A DNA stretch of 64,000 nt, taken from positions 4,030,001-4,094,000 of the forward strand of contig JADKGW010000001.1 in the NCBI GenBank assembly GCA_016722075.1, given 5' to 3'. Positions 43,172 through 51,932 of this stretch are shown one piece after another. The stretch's first letter is position 1; every line of letters begins with the position of its first letter. The position numbers and the translations under genes were made by a program. This DNA is from Candidatus Kouleothrix ribensis (GTDB lineage: Bacteria; Chloroflexota; Chloroflexia; Chloroflexales; Roseiflexaceae). The notes beneath the pieces were generated by a model, which had not been told where the DNA came from, made no database searches, and saw only the letters and a list, made by a program, of their open reading frames with translations.

Positions 43172-45409
43172 ATGACGACTGCTATCGGCGAATCGCTGCC
43201 GCGCCCCGACGCGCTTGGCAAGGTCACCGGCACGGCCGGCTACCCCGGCGACCTGGTGCGCAGCGGTATGCTGCAGCTCAAGGTGGTGTTCGCCGAGCGC
43301 CCGCACGCGCGCATCCTGGCGCTCGACACCAGCGCCGCGCTGGCGCACCCCGGCGTGGTGGCGGTGCTGACCGCCGCCGATGTGCCGTATAACGCGTTCG
43401 GGCTGATCGACCACGACCAGCCGGTGCTGTGTGGCGAGAAGGTACGTTTTGTCGGCGATAAGGTGGCGCTGGTGGTGGCCGAGAGCAAGCGTGCCGCCGC
43501 TGCCGCCGCCCGGCTGGTGCGCGTAACCTATGACGATCTGCCGGCAGTGACCGACCCGCGCGCCGCGCTGGCGCCCGATGCGCCGCTGGTTCATGCGGCG
43601 CGCGGCAGCAATGTGCTATTCAGTATGCCCATCCGCAAGGGCAATATTGCACAAGGCTTTGCCGACGCCGATGTGGTGCTCGAAGGCGAGTTTCATACCT
43701 CGTGGCAAGAGCACGCATTCCTCCAACCCGAAGCCGGCGTGGCCTGGGTTGATGCGCAGGGCCGGCTGGTGATCGAAACCGCCGGGCAGTGGCTGCACGA
43801 GGATCGCAAGCAGATCGCCGCGATGCTGCAGCTGCCCGAAGATCAGGTGATCGTGCGCTACGCCGCGATCGGCGGGGCGTTTGGCGGGCGCGAGGATCTG
43901 TCGATCCAGCATGTGCTGGCGCTGGCGGCCTGGCGGCTGCGCCGGCCGGTGGCGCTGGTGTGGAGCCGCGAGGAATCGATGATCGGCCACCACAAGCGCC
44001 ACCCGATCAGCGTGCGCTGCACCTGGGGCGCGCGCCGCGACGGCACGATCACCGCTGTGCGGGCCGAGGTGATCGCCGACGGCGGCGCGTATGCCTCGAC
44101 CAGCCAGGAGGTCACCAAGGTGGCCACGCTGTTCGCCAATGGCGCCTACAACGTGCCGAACATCTGGGTCGACGGCTACGCGGTGTACACCAACAACCTG
44201 CCCAGCGGCGCGTTTCGCGGCTTTGGCGCGCCACAGGCCCAGTTCGCCAGCGAGATCATGGTCACGCGCCTGGCGCACGCGCTGGGGCTCGACCCGCTCG
44301 AGATCCGGCGCAAGAACCTGTACCGCGAGGGCGATATTGAGTCGACTCAGCGGCCGCTGCCGCCGGGCGTGAGCGTGCGGGAATGTTTCGCGCGCTGCGT
44401 CGAAGAGATGCGCTCAAGACAAGAAGCTAAGGAGCTAAGGAGACAAAGAGACGCTTCGAAAATCTCCTTGTCTCCCGATCGGTCTGTTTCCGCGTCTGAG
44501 GAACAGCCAGAGCCGTATTTGAGACGAGGTTGGGGCGTGGCTTGCGGCATCAAGAACATCGGCTACTCGTTCGGCTACCCCGAGCAGGCCACTGCCACAG
44601 TCGAGCTGCACGGCGCGCTGACGATCGAGTCCGCCACTGTGCGGGTGGGCGCGGCCGATGTGGGCCAGGGCGCACACCTGGCCATGCGCCAGATCGCCGC
44701 CGCCACGCTGGGCCTCGCGCCCGAGCAGATCCACATGATCACCGACGACAGCAGCCAGGCGCCCGACGCCGGCAGCGCCTCGGCCTCGCGCCTGACGCTG
44801 ATGGCCGGCCGCGCGGTATACGACGCGGCCCAGGCGGCGCGGCGGCTGTGGGACGAGGAAGAGGAGCGCCCAGCCATCGCCACGATCCAGTACCGGCCAC
44901 CGCCCACCACTGCGCTCGACCCCGCGACCGGCGCGGGTGTGCCGAACTACTGCTACGGCTACGTGGCCCAGGCCGTCGAGGTCGAGGTCAATACGCTCAC
45001 CGGCCAGGTGCAGGTGCTCCAGATCATCAGCGCACACGACGTGGGCCGGGCGATCAACCGCCAGCAGGTCGAAGGCCAGATCGAGGGCTGCCTGGCCCAG
45101 GCGCTGGGCTACGCGCTGCTCGAGCACTTCCAGATGCGCGACGGCCAGGTGCTGACGCCGCACTTCAGCAGCTACCTGCTGCCGACGACGCTGGACATGC
45201 CGGCCGCGATCGTGCCGGTGATCCTCGAGCTGGCCGACTCGAACGGGCCATTCGGCGCGCGCGGCGTGAGCGAGATGGCGCTGGTGCCGCTGGCCCCGGC
45301 GATCGCCAGCGCCATCCACGCCGCCACCGGCGCCTGGGTCACGCAGCAGCCCATGACGCCCGAGCGCGTGCTGGCAGCGATCCAAAGGTTTGAAGGTTTG
45401 AAGGTTTGA
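43172..45409 (+). CDS. Xanthine dehydrogenase family molybdenum-binding subunit
   Basis: A 745-residue large subunit carrying the molybdopterin site where xanthine or hypoxanthine is hydroxylated to urate. It starts PRPDALGKVTGTAGYPGDLV and has GGAFGGREDLSIQH and the GAFRGFGAPQA loop. The C-terminal AGSASASRLT and a catalytic Glu in GARGVSEMAL are also visible. AAGGA lies six bases upstream of the ATG. A low-GC, charged insert (about residues 413-455, encoded by 44,406-44,535) contains an AGCTAAGG tandem repeat. The last codons are made by an AAGGTTTG repeat that continues past the stop. A related aldehyde or nicotinate hydroxylase cannot be excluded, but the neighbours favour purines. Confidence 0.92.
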   Translation: MTTAIGESLPRPDALGKVTGTAGYPGDLVRSGMLQLKVVFAERPHARILALDTSAALAHPGVVAVLTAADVPYNAFGLIDHDQPVLCGEKVRFVGDKVALVVAESKRAAAAAARLVRVTYDDLPAVTDPRAALAPDAPLVHAARGSNVLFSMPIRKGNIAQGFADADVVLEGEFHTSWQEHAFLQPEAGVAWVDAQGRLVIETAGQWLHEDRKQIAAMLQLPEDQVIVRYAAIGGAFGGREDLSIQHVLALAAWRLRRPVALVWSREESMIGHHKRHPISVRCTWGARRDGTITAVRAEVIADGGAYASTSQEVTKVATLFANGAYNVPNIWVDGYAVYTNNLPSGAFRGFGAPQAQFASEIMVTRLAHALGLDPLEIRRKNLYREGDIESTQRPLPPGVSVRECFARCVEEMRSRQEAKELRRQRDASKISLSPDRSVSASEEQPEPYLRRGWGVACGIKNIGYSFGYPEQATATVELHGALTIESATVRVGAADVGQGAHLAMRQIAAATLGLAPEQIHMITDDSSQAPDAGSASASRLTLMAGRAVYDAAQAARRLWDEEEERPAIATIQYRPPPTTALDPATGAGVPNYCYGYVAQAVEVEVNTLTGQVQVLQIISAHDVGRAINRQQVEGQIEGCLAQALGYALLEHFQMRDGQVLTPHFSSYLLPTTLDMPAAIVPVILELADSNGPFGARGVSEMALVPLAPAIASAIHAATGAWVTQQPMTPERVLAAIQRFEGLKV

Positions 45410-45530
45410 AGGTTGCCAACCTGCCAACCTGCAACCTGCCAACCTGCAACCTACCAACCTGCAACCTGCAACCTGCCAACCTGCAACCTACCAACCTGCA
45501 ACCTGCCAACCCGCAACCTGCCAACCTGAA
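45385..45530. repeat. AAGGTTTG and CCAACCTGC tandem array crossing the stop codon
   Basis: Three AAGGTTTG octamers encode the last residues and the TGA of the xanthine dehydrogenase large subunit. They are followed by about 15 units of AACCTGC, CAACCTGC or ACCTACC type up to the DUF3830 ribosome site. It is the same core as the arrays at 4751 and 12,214. Confidence 0.94.
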
Positions 45531-45548
45531 ACCCGAGAGGAACCCACC

Positions 45549-45965
45549 ATGAAAACACTCCGGATCACTGTCGGCGGCCAGTTTGTGTACACCGCGCGCA
45601 TGGAGAGCGAGCTGGCGCCACAGACCTGCGCGGCGTTCGAGCGGCTGCTGCCCTACCACCAGAAGATCATCCACGCGCGCTGGAGCGGCGAGGCCTGCTG
45701 GATTCCGCTGGGCGAGTTCCAGCTCGGCGTCGGCTTCGAGAACCACACCAGCCACCCCTCGCGCGGCGATATCCTGTTCTACCCCGGCGGCTATAGCGAG
45801 ACCGAGATCCTGTTCCCGTATGGCAGCGCCTGCTTCGCCAGTAAGATGGGCCAGCTGGCCGGTAATCACTTCCTGACCGTGCTCGAAGGCCACGACCAGC
45901 TGGCCGCGATGGGCCGCGCCGTGCTGTGGCAGGGCGCGCAGGATATCGTGTTCGCGGCACTGTAA
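45549..45965 (+). CDS. DUF3830 family protein
   Basis: A 138-residue soluble protein matching DUF3830, predicted to have a cyclophilin-like fold. It has ELAPQTCAAFERLLPY, IHARWSGEACWIPLG and HPSRGDILFYPGGYSETEIL. No biochemical function is established for the family as far as I know. Its position between xanthine dehydrogenase and 8-oxoguanine deaminase suggests a role in purine breakdown, such as an unassigned hydrolytic step or ligand binding. GAGAGGAACCCACC precedes the ATG. Confidence 0.85.
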   Translation: MKTLRITVGGQFVYTARMESELAPQTCAAFERLLPYHQKIIHARWSGEACWIPLGEFQLGVGFENHTSHPSRGDILFYPGGYSETEILFPYGSACFASKMGQLAGNHFLTVLEGHDQLAAMGRAVLWQGAQDIVFAAL

Positions 45966-46137
45966 TGCTCCCGCGTCGCTAGTACAGTTCTATGTTGCGT
46001 CTTCTCTATATGATACCAAATCCGGTTAATCGCTTGGTTTATGGTGGGGGTTCGGGGGCGGCAAAGCCGCCCCCGAAATTCTCAAAACGAACGTAATCAA
46101 ACGGAGTTGGTATGACTATTTGACAGGGCCTGCGCGG

Positions 46138-46282
46138 TCGGCGTGTTTGCCTTCGGCAGAGCGGTACTTCTTCTGTATATGGTACGTATGTGGTTTTTCG
46201 CGCGGAGCGCGAAAAACCACATACGTACCATGCTGCCGCAGGCACAATGCCCGTGCAACGCGGGCTGCCGCGTAAGTCCCGT
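46138..46282. repeat. Dispersed repeat, family 2, split by a 24-bp perfect hairpin
   Basis: The TTGCCTTCGGCAGAGCGGTAC and GGGCTGCCGCGTAAGTCC ends of family 2 flank a perfect 24-bp inverted repeat. Its arms are 46,180-46,203 and 46,207-46,230, with loop GGA. Together with AT-rich sequence at 45,985-46,030 it fills the 357-base gap between DUF3830 and the deaminase. It could act as a terminator or mRNA stabiliser. Confidence 0.85.
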
Positions 46283-46322
46283 AGTTGAAAGGTATTGGCT
46301 TTAACCCCGCCGAGGAGGAACT

Positions 46323-47753
46323 ATGGCGACGCTACTGGTCAAACACGCGACGCTGCTGGCGACGTTCGACGACGCCGACACCCAATACGCCGACGGTGGC
46401 CTCTACGCGGTCGATCACGTCATTCGGCAGGTCGGGCCGAGCGACCAGCTGCCGGCCACGGCCGACACGGTGATCGACGCGCGCGACATGATCATCCTGC
46501 CCGGCCTGGTAAATACGCACCATCATTTCTACCAGACACTCACGCGGAATTTTCCCGGCGCGCAAACCGCCAACCTGTTCGGCTGGCTGCGCACGCTCTA
46601 CCCGATCTGGGCGAACATGACTCCGTTGGCCATCCACACCAGTACGCAGACGGCGATCGTCGAGCTGATGCTCTCGGGCTGCACCACCGCCAGCGACCAC
46701 ACCTACATCTGGCCGAACGGCGCGCGGCTCGATGACCAGATCGAGGCCGCCGCCGAGCTGGGGATTCGCTTCCACGCCGCGCGCGGCTCGATGTCGGTTG
46801 GCGAGCGCCAGGGCGGCCTGCCACCCGACCGCGTGGTCGAAGATGAGCCGTTCATCCTGCGCGACTCGCGCCGGCTGATTGAGCAATATCACGACGCCGG
46901 CCGCTACAGTATGCTGCGGGTGGTGCTGGCGCCCTGCTCGCCGTTCTCGGTGTCGCCCGACCTGATGCGCGAGAGTATCGCGCTGGCGCGCAGCTATGGC
47001 GTGCATTCGCACACGCACCTGGCCGAGACGCAGGACGAGCACGGCTACTGCAGCCAGGTCTTCGGCCGCACCCCGGTCGAGCTGGCCGAAGACCTGGGCT
47101 GGGCCGGCATCGACGTATGGCATGCGCACATGGTTCACCCCGCGCCGGCCGAGGTGGCCCGGCTGGGCGCCAGCCACACCGGCGTGGCGCACTGCCCTGG
47201 CTCGAACATGCGGCTGGCCTCGGGCATCGCGCCGCTGCGCGCGCTCCAGGCGGCTGGCGCACGCGTCGGGCTGGGCGTCGATGGCTCGGCCTCGAACGAT
47301 AGCTCGCACCTGCTGGCCGAGGCGCGCCAGGCCATGCTGCTACAGCGGCTGGCGGCGGCGATCGGCCCGGTAGCGTATGGGCGCGGCGACTTTGCCGGTG
47401 GCCGCAGCCAGCCGGGCGCGGCCGAGCCGCTGCTCGAGGCGAGCGAGGCGCTGCGGCTGGCCACGCGCGGCGGCGCGGCCGTGCTGGGCCGCGACGATAT
47501 TGGCTACCTCGCGCCGGGTATGGCCGCCGACCTGATCGGCTACCGGCTCGACACGATCGGCTTTGCCGGCGGCGCGGTACACGACCCGCTGGCGGCGCTG
47601 GTGTTCTGCCAGCCGCCCAATGTCGACCTGAGCGTGATCAACGGGCGCGTGCGCGTGCAGGCCGGCCGGCTGATCGATTTCGACCTGCCCGCGCTGGTGC
47701 GGCGCCACAACACGATCGCGCGCGAGCTTGCACGCGGCGAGCATCGCGGGTAG
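46323..47753 (+). CDS. 8-oxoguanine deaminase-like amidohydrolase
   Basis: A 476-residue amidohydrolase of the TrzA/ATZ group. Metal ligands are in LPGLVNTHHHFYQTLTRN, the HTHLAETQDEH block, WHAHMVHP and GVDGSASNDSSHL. TLTRNFPGAQTANLFGWLRTLYP (quoted in part) and the SVGERQGGLPPD stretch resemble 8-oxoguanine deaminases, which convert 8-oxoguanine to urate and ammonia. In this locus its product would feed PuuD. Guanine deaminase or another cytosine-type deaminase remain alternatives. GAGGAGGAACT precedes the ATG. Confidence 0.87.
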   Translation: MATLLVKHATLLATFDDADTQYADGGLYAVDHVIRQVGPSDQLPATADTVIDARDMIILPGLVNTHHHFYQTLTRNFPGAQTANLFGWLRTLYPIWANMTPLAIHTSTQTAIVELMLSGCTTASDHTYIWPNGARLDDQIEAAAELGIRFHAARGSMSVGERQGGLPPDRVVEDEPFILRDSRRLIEQYHDAGRYSMLRVVLAPCSPFSVSPDLMRESIALARSYGVHSHTHLAETQDEHGYCSQVFGRTPVELAEDLGWAGIDVWHAHMVHPAPAEVARLGASHTGVAHCPGSNMRLASGIAPLRALQAAGARVGLGVDGSASNDSSHLLAEARQAMLLQRLAAAIGPVAYGRGDFAGGRSQPGAAEPLLEASEALRLATRGGAAVLGRDDIGYLAPGMAADLIGYRLDTIGFAGGAVHDPLAALVFCQPPNVDLSVINGRVRVQAGRLIDFDLPALVRRHNTIARELARGEHRG

Positions 47754-47832
47754 AATCGCGCGCGCAGGCCGCAGGCCGCGCGGCGCGGGCCGCACAACGT
47801 AGCTGGCGCCGCCACTGAAAGCAAGGCCACCA

Positions 47833-49020
47833 ATGACCATGGCACCACGCTACCAGCCGCCGGCCGCCAGCCTCGCCCCGCTGAAGGTCGAGCCGATCGC
47901 CGGGCGCCAGGCACGCCACCGCTTCATGACCTTCCCATGGCAGGTGTATGCCGGCAACCCCAGCTGGGTGCCACCGCTGCTGCTCGACCGCCGCCGCACC
48001 TTCGACCCGGCCGTAAACCCGTTCTTCCGGCATGCCGAGGTGCAGCTGTTCATGGCCCGGCGCGGCGCGCGGCCAGTCGGCACGATTGCCGCGTTCGTGA
48101 ACCACGCCTACAACCGCTCGCAGGCCCAGCCGGTCGGCTTCTTCGGCTTCTTCGAGGTGCTGCCCGACCCGGCGGCGGCCTCGGCGCTGCTGGCGACCGC
48201 CGAGGCCTGGGTGGCCGCGCGCGGGCTCAGCAGCATCCGTGGCCCGATCAACTTCGCCACCGATAACGAGTCGGGCTTGCTGCTCGACGCCTTCGACCAG
48301 CCGCCCGTGCTGATGACGGTGTATAACCCGCCGTACTATCGCGAGTATATCGAGCACGCCGGCTATGTGAAGGCCATGGACTGGTATGCCTACATGCTCG
48401 ACCGCGCCACGCTCGGCGGCGGCAACCAGCGCGACCTGCCGCCCAAGCTGCTGCGCACAGTCGAGCTGGCCCGCCGGCGCTGCGGCGCCAGCCTGCGCAC
48501 GGTGCGTATGCGCGAGTTTACCGCCGAGCTGAACCGCGTGCGTGTGGTGTATAACCGCGCCTGGGAGCACAACTACAGCTTCGTGCCCATGGACGACGCC
48601 GAGATCGATTTCATTGCCGCCAGCCTGAAGGCGATCATCGACCCCGACCTGGTGTTGATTGCCGAGGTCGGCGATCAGCCGGTCGGCGTCTCGATCACCC
48701 TACCCGATTTCAACCAGGTGCTGCGGAAGATCAATGGCCGGCTGCTGCCGACCGGCTGGTGGCAGCTGCTGCGTGGCCGCGCGCGGATCGACACCGCGCG
48801 CGTGTTCGCGATGGGCGTGGTGCCCGAGTTCCGCCGGCGTGGCCTCGACGCGCTGTTCTACTACGAGACATTTCTCGCGGGCGTGCGCAAAGGCTACCAG
48901 CGCGCCGAGCTGTCGCTGATCGTCGAGAACAACCTGCCCATGCGCAACGCCGTCGAGAGCCTGGGCGCGTGGATCAATAAGACCTACCGGATCTATCAGA
49001 AGGCGCTCGCGCCGGCCTGA
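47833..49020 (+). CDS. GNAT-like N-acetyltransferase (YghO type)
   Basis: A 395-residue protein. FMTFPWQVYAGNPSWVPPLL and NPFFRHAEVQLFMA open the fold. A second, GNAT-like half contains the acetyl-CoA loop region FAMGVVPEFRRRGLDALFYY and ends with AELSLIVENNLPMRNAVESL (quoted in part). This double-domain group is usually annotated only as acetyltransferase, and the substrate is unknown. It lies 79 bases after the deaminase but there is no functional reason to add it to the purine pathway. Confidence 0.75.
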   Translation: MTMAPRYQPPAASLAPLKVEPIAGRQARHRFMTFPWQVYAGNPSWVPPLLLDRRRTFDPAVNPFFRHAEVQLFMARRGARPVGTIAAFVNHAYNRSQAQPVGFFGFFEVLPDPAAASALLATAEAWVAARGLSSIRGPINFATDNESGLLLDAFDQPPVLMTVYNPPYYREYIEHAGYVKAMDWYAYMLDRATLGGGNQRDLPPKLLRTVELARRRCGASLRTVRMREFTAELNRVRVVYNRAWEHNYSFVPMDDAEIDFIAASLKAIIDPDLVLIAEVGDQPVGVSITLPDFNQVLRKINGRLLPTGWWQLLRGRARIDTARVFAMGVVPEFRRRGLDALFYYETFLAGVRKGYQRAELSLIVENNLPMRNAVESLGAWINKTYRIYQKALAPA

Positions 49021-49117
49021 ACCCGCCGGCAGGCTGTAACGTTTATGCGGATAGCGTGACTATGCAGCAGTAACGCGAAGAGCGATTACGAACATACGTC
49101 ACGAAAGGACGCTACCC

Positions 49118-49600
49118 ATGAACGCTGCACTGTATGCCGTGTACGGCAACCAGCCCACTGCCGAGCAGATCCGGGCCAGCCTGATCGCCGCCGGCATCGC
49201 GCGCCGCGCGATCGAGCTGCTCACGCTGCCGGTGGCCGAGGCGACCATGCACGCCGGCAGCTTCGCCGACAGCGGCACCCATGCCCACGACACCGCGCGC
49301 GACCACGCCGGCAGCTTCGCCGACAGCGGCACCCACACCCACGACGCCGCGCGCGACCACGCCGGCAGCTTCGCCGACAGCGGCACCCATGCCCACGACA
49401 CCGCGCGCGACCACGTCGGCAGCTTCGCCACGCACCTGCACGCCGACGACATTGTGCGCAAGCTGGTTGCGGCCGGGGTAGCCGCCGCCGACGCGCAGGC
49501 ACAGGTGGGCACCATGGCCCCAGGCGCCACGCTTGTGCTGGCGCGCCCCTCGGCTACGCAGCTCGCCGCCGCCGAGGCGATCTTGCGCGCCGGCGCCTAA
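49118..49600 (+). CDS. Histidine-rich repeat protein, stress-protein-like ends
   Basis: A 160-residue protein. A YflT/GSP17M-like N-terminal segment (YAVYGNQPTAEQIRASLIAA) and a C-terminal VRKLVAAGVAAADAQ segment flank three nearly identical 18-residue repeats of HAGSFADSGTHAHDTARD, plus a partial fourth. The 54-bp units (49,250-49,303, 49,304-49,357 and 49,358-49,411) differ by only a few bases, indicating recent expansion. The regular His-x-His pairs could bind metal, but that is inference. GAAAGGACG precedes the ATG. Confidence 0.8.
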   Translation: MNAALYAVYGNQPTAEQIRASLIAAGIARRAIELLTLPVAEATMHAGSFADSGTHAHDTARDHAGSFADSGTHTHDAARDHAGSFADSGTHAHDTARDHVGSFATHLHADDIVRKLVAAGVAAADAQAQVGTMAPGATLVLARPSATQLAAAEAILRAGA

Positions 49601-49755
49601 CCCTTCGGCGCCGCCTGGGTTCGCGCGCACCCGAATCGTGGCCGGCGGCTCAAGCGCTGCGCGCGCAGCTTGAGCCGCAATAGGCCACACAGCGCGACGC
49701 TGCCGAGCGCAAACGCCGGCTGCCCAGGCCAGTCTTTTCGCGGGCTTGCGGAAAG

Positions 49756-51504
49756 CTAACGCTCTGCATCCGAGCCCGCGCTGCTCGCGCGGGCATCCAA
49801 CTTCTGGCGCTCCTCGTCGACCAGCACGCGCCGCAGCACCTTGCCGATCGGCGTCTTGGGTAGCTCCGCGCGGAACTCGATCTGCCTGGGCACCTTGAAC
49901 GGCGCCATCTGCTCGCGGCAAAACGCGATGATCGCCTGCTCCGATGGCTGCGCGCCGGCCTTCAGCACAATATAGGCCTTCACCGTCTCGCCGCGATACG
50001 GGTCGGGCACACCCACCACCGCCGCCTCCTGCACGTCGGGATGGGTGAACAGCACCTCCTCGACATCGCGCGGCAGCACCTTGAAGCCACTCGCGATGAT
50101 CATATCCTTCTTGCGATCGACAATGAAGAAATAGCCATCCTCGTCCATGCGCGCGATATCGCCGGTGTGCAGCCAGCCGTCCGGGTCGATCGTCGCGGCG
50201 GTTTCGTCTGGGCGCTCCCAGTAGCCAGCCATCACCTGCGGGCCGCGCACCAGCAGCTCGCCCTGGGCGTCTGTGCCGGCCGCAATCGCCGCGCCGCTGT
50301 CGAGATCGACAATCTTGGCATCCACATCCGATACCGGGATACCGATCGAGCCGGACTTACGCAGCCCGTACACCGGGTTGCCGTGCGTCAGCGGCGAGGT
50401 TTCGGTCATGCCGTAGCCCTCGACCAGCCGCCCGCCGGTGATCGCGCCAAAGCGCTCTTGCACCTCGATCGGCAGCGGTGCGGCTGCGCTCAGGCAGGCG
50501 CGCACCGAAGTCAGGTCGTAGCTGGCAGCCTGCGGGTGATTGATAATCGCAATATACATGGCCGGCACGCCGGGGAAGATCGTCGCACGCTCGCGCGCAA
50601 GCACCTCCATCACCGTATCGATCGGCCGCGGGTTGGGCAGCACCAGCATATTCGCCGCCATCGCCACCGAGCAGAGCATGCCGACGGTCATGCCATACAC
50701 GTGGAAGAACGGCAGCGCGCAGATCATGCGCTCGGCGCCGCGCTGCGCATCGACCAGCCACGCCAGCGACTGGAGCGTGTTCGCCAGCAGGTTGCGGTGC
50801 GTCAGCATGGCCGCCTTGGGCACACCGGTCGTGCCGCCGGTATACTGCAGCAGCGCGACATCGCCGGGCGCGCGGGTAACCTGTGGCGGCGCGGCGGCGT
50901 GGGCCAGCAGCGCGCTAAAGCTAAAGAACATACCGCCAAGCGGCACCTCGGCCCAATCGGGCTCGCGCTGGAGCGCGTGCCGCACCAGCTGGCGCATTGG
51001 GAAGCCCAGCAGATCGTCGATCGACGTAACGATCACGCGCTTGAGCTGCGGCAGCGCCGGCTGGGCCTTGCGCAGGCGCGGCACAAACTGGTTCAGCAGC
51101 ACGATCGTCTCGGCGCCGCTATCGGCCAGCTGGTGCTGGATCTCGAGCGGCATGTAGGTCGGGTTGGTGTTCACCACGATCGCGCCCAGCCGCATGGCCG
51201 CGAAGAAGGCGATCACGGCCTGCGGCGAGTTCGGCAGCATCAGCGCAACCCGGTCGCCCTTGCCCACGCCCAGGCTGGCCAGCCCGGCGGCCAGCCGATC
51301 GACGTACGTGTGTAGCTGCTGGTACGAGTAGGTCGCGCCGATGCGCAGGCGCCCGCCCAGCGCGTAGCGTAGCACAAACGTGATCGCGGTGTGCGTGGGA
51401 AAATCGCGCGCGGCGTCGTCGAGAAAGTGATCGAGCAGGGCCTCGGGGTAGGCCAACCTGTGTGGCGTACGGTGGTCGTAGAACTTCAGCCAGGGATGCT
51501 CCAT
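49756..51504 (-). CDS. Long-chain fatty acid-CoA ligase
   Basis: A 582-residue ANL-superfamily ligase activating fatty acids as acyl-adenylates and thioesters. The ATP loop is YTGGTTGVPKAAM. Motif GYGMTETSP, the hinge-region VDRKKDMIIASGFKV and the C-terminal catalytic lysine in TPIGKVLRR are intact. The ATG at 51,504 is preferred because AAGAGGG lies four bases upstream. Earlier ATGs at 51,522, 51,555 and 51,567 lack a site. A second ligase of the same superfamily is at 61,421-62,941. Confidence 0.92.
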   Translation of the reverse strand: MEHPWLKFYDHRTPHRLAYPEALLDHFLDDAARDFPTHTAITFVLRYALGGRLRIGATYSYQQLHTYVDRLAAGLASLGVGKGDRVALMLPNSPQAVIAFFAAMRLGAIVVNTNPTYMPLEIQHQLADSGAETIVLLNQFVPRLRKAQPALPQLKRVIVTSIDDLLGFPMRQLVRHALQREPDWAEVPLGGMFFSFSALLAHAAAPPQVTRAPGDVALLQYTGGTTGVPKAAMLTHRNLLANTLQSLAWLVDAQRGAERMICALPFFHVYGMTVGMLCSVAMAANMLVLPNPRPIDTVMEVLARERATIFPGVPAMYIAIINHPQAASYDLTSVRACLSAAAPLPIEVQERFGAITGGRLVEGYGMTETSPLTHGNPVYGLRKSGSIGIPVSDVDAKIVDLDSGAAIAAGTDAQGELLVRGPQVMAGYWERPDETAATIDPDGWLHTGDIARMDEDGYFFIVDRKKDMIIASGFKVLPRDVEEVLFTHPDVQEAAVVGVPDPYRGETVKAYIVLKAGAQPSEQAIIAFCREQMAPFKVPRQIEFRAELPKTPIGKVLRRVLVDEERQKLDARASSAGSDAER

Positions 51505-51612
51505 CAGACCCTCTTGGTTCATGGCGGTGGCTTGGCGAACGTGGCGGTAGCCCATAGATGACAGCACGCAGCGTAGCGGAAGTGCCCGCGCTTGTCAAAT
51601 AGATTGGCGACG

Positions 51613-51713
51613 GAAGGTGTTCACTGTTGGGGTACAGGGACGCAGACACACGCGGACGAACGCGGACGGAGCGTACGCTGGCCGCGTCCCAACCCCGTAC
51701 GTCTGAACAGGTA
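51613..51713 (+). mobile_element. MITE-like element, copy B
   Basis: A 101-base element running from GAAGGTGTTCACTGTTGGGG to CCCGTACGTCTGAACAGGTA. TGTTCA at the left is inverted as TGAACA at the right. The nine bases on each side (TTGGCGACG and CTGGCGATG) match at seven positions, a decayed target duplication. No coding capacity. Confidence 0.85.
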
Positions 51714-51737
51714 CTGGCGATGCGGCGGCCCGCGCTG

Positions 51738-51822
51738 CACGTTCGTTCGCCTGCGGCAGTGCGGCAGCAGGGTACTTGCCCACGCTGCCGAAGGCTACAA
51801 CGCCGGCTGCGTAAGTCCTGAA
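51738..51822. repeat. Dispersed repeat, family 2
   Basis: CGTTCGCCTGCGGCAGTGCGG followed by GGCTACAACGCCGGCTGCGT and AAGTCC. The right half is identical to that at 22,690-22,712. With MITE copy B it makes up most of the 428-base gap between the acyl-CoA ligase and MBL genes. Confidence 0.75.
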
Positions 51823-51932
51823 CCTACACAGTGCCATGAAAAGCAGCGCGCAAGCGAGTCGACAGGCCCGTACCGCAGTGGTAGCATTCTACCAGGTGGC
51901 ACGGCGGATGCCGAAAACGAGAGGAGCGTACC

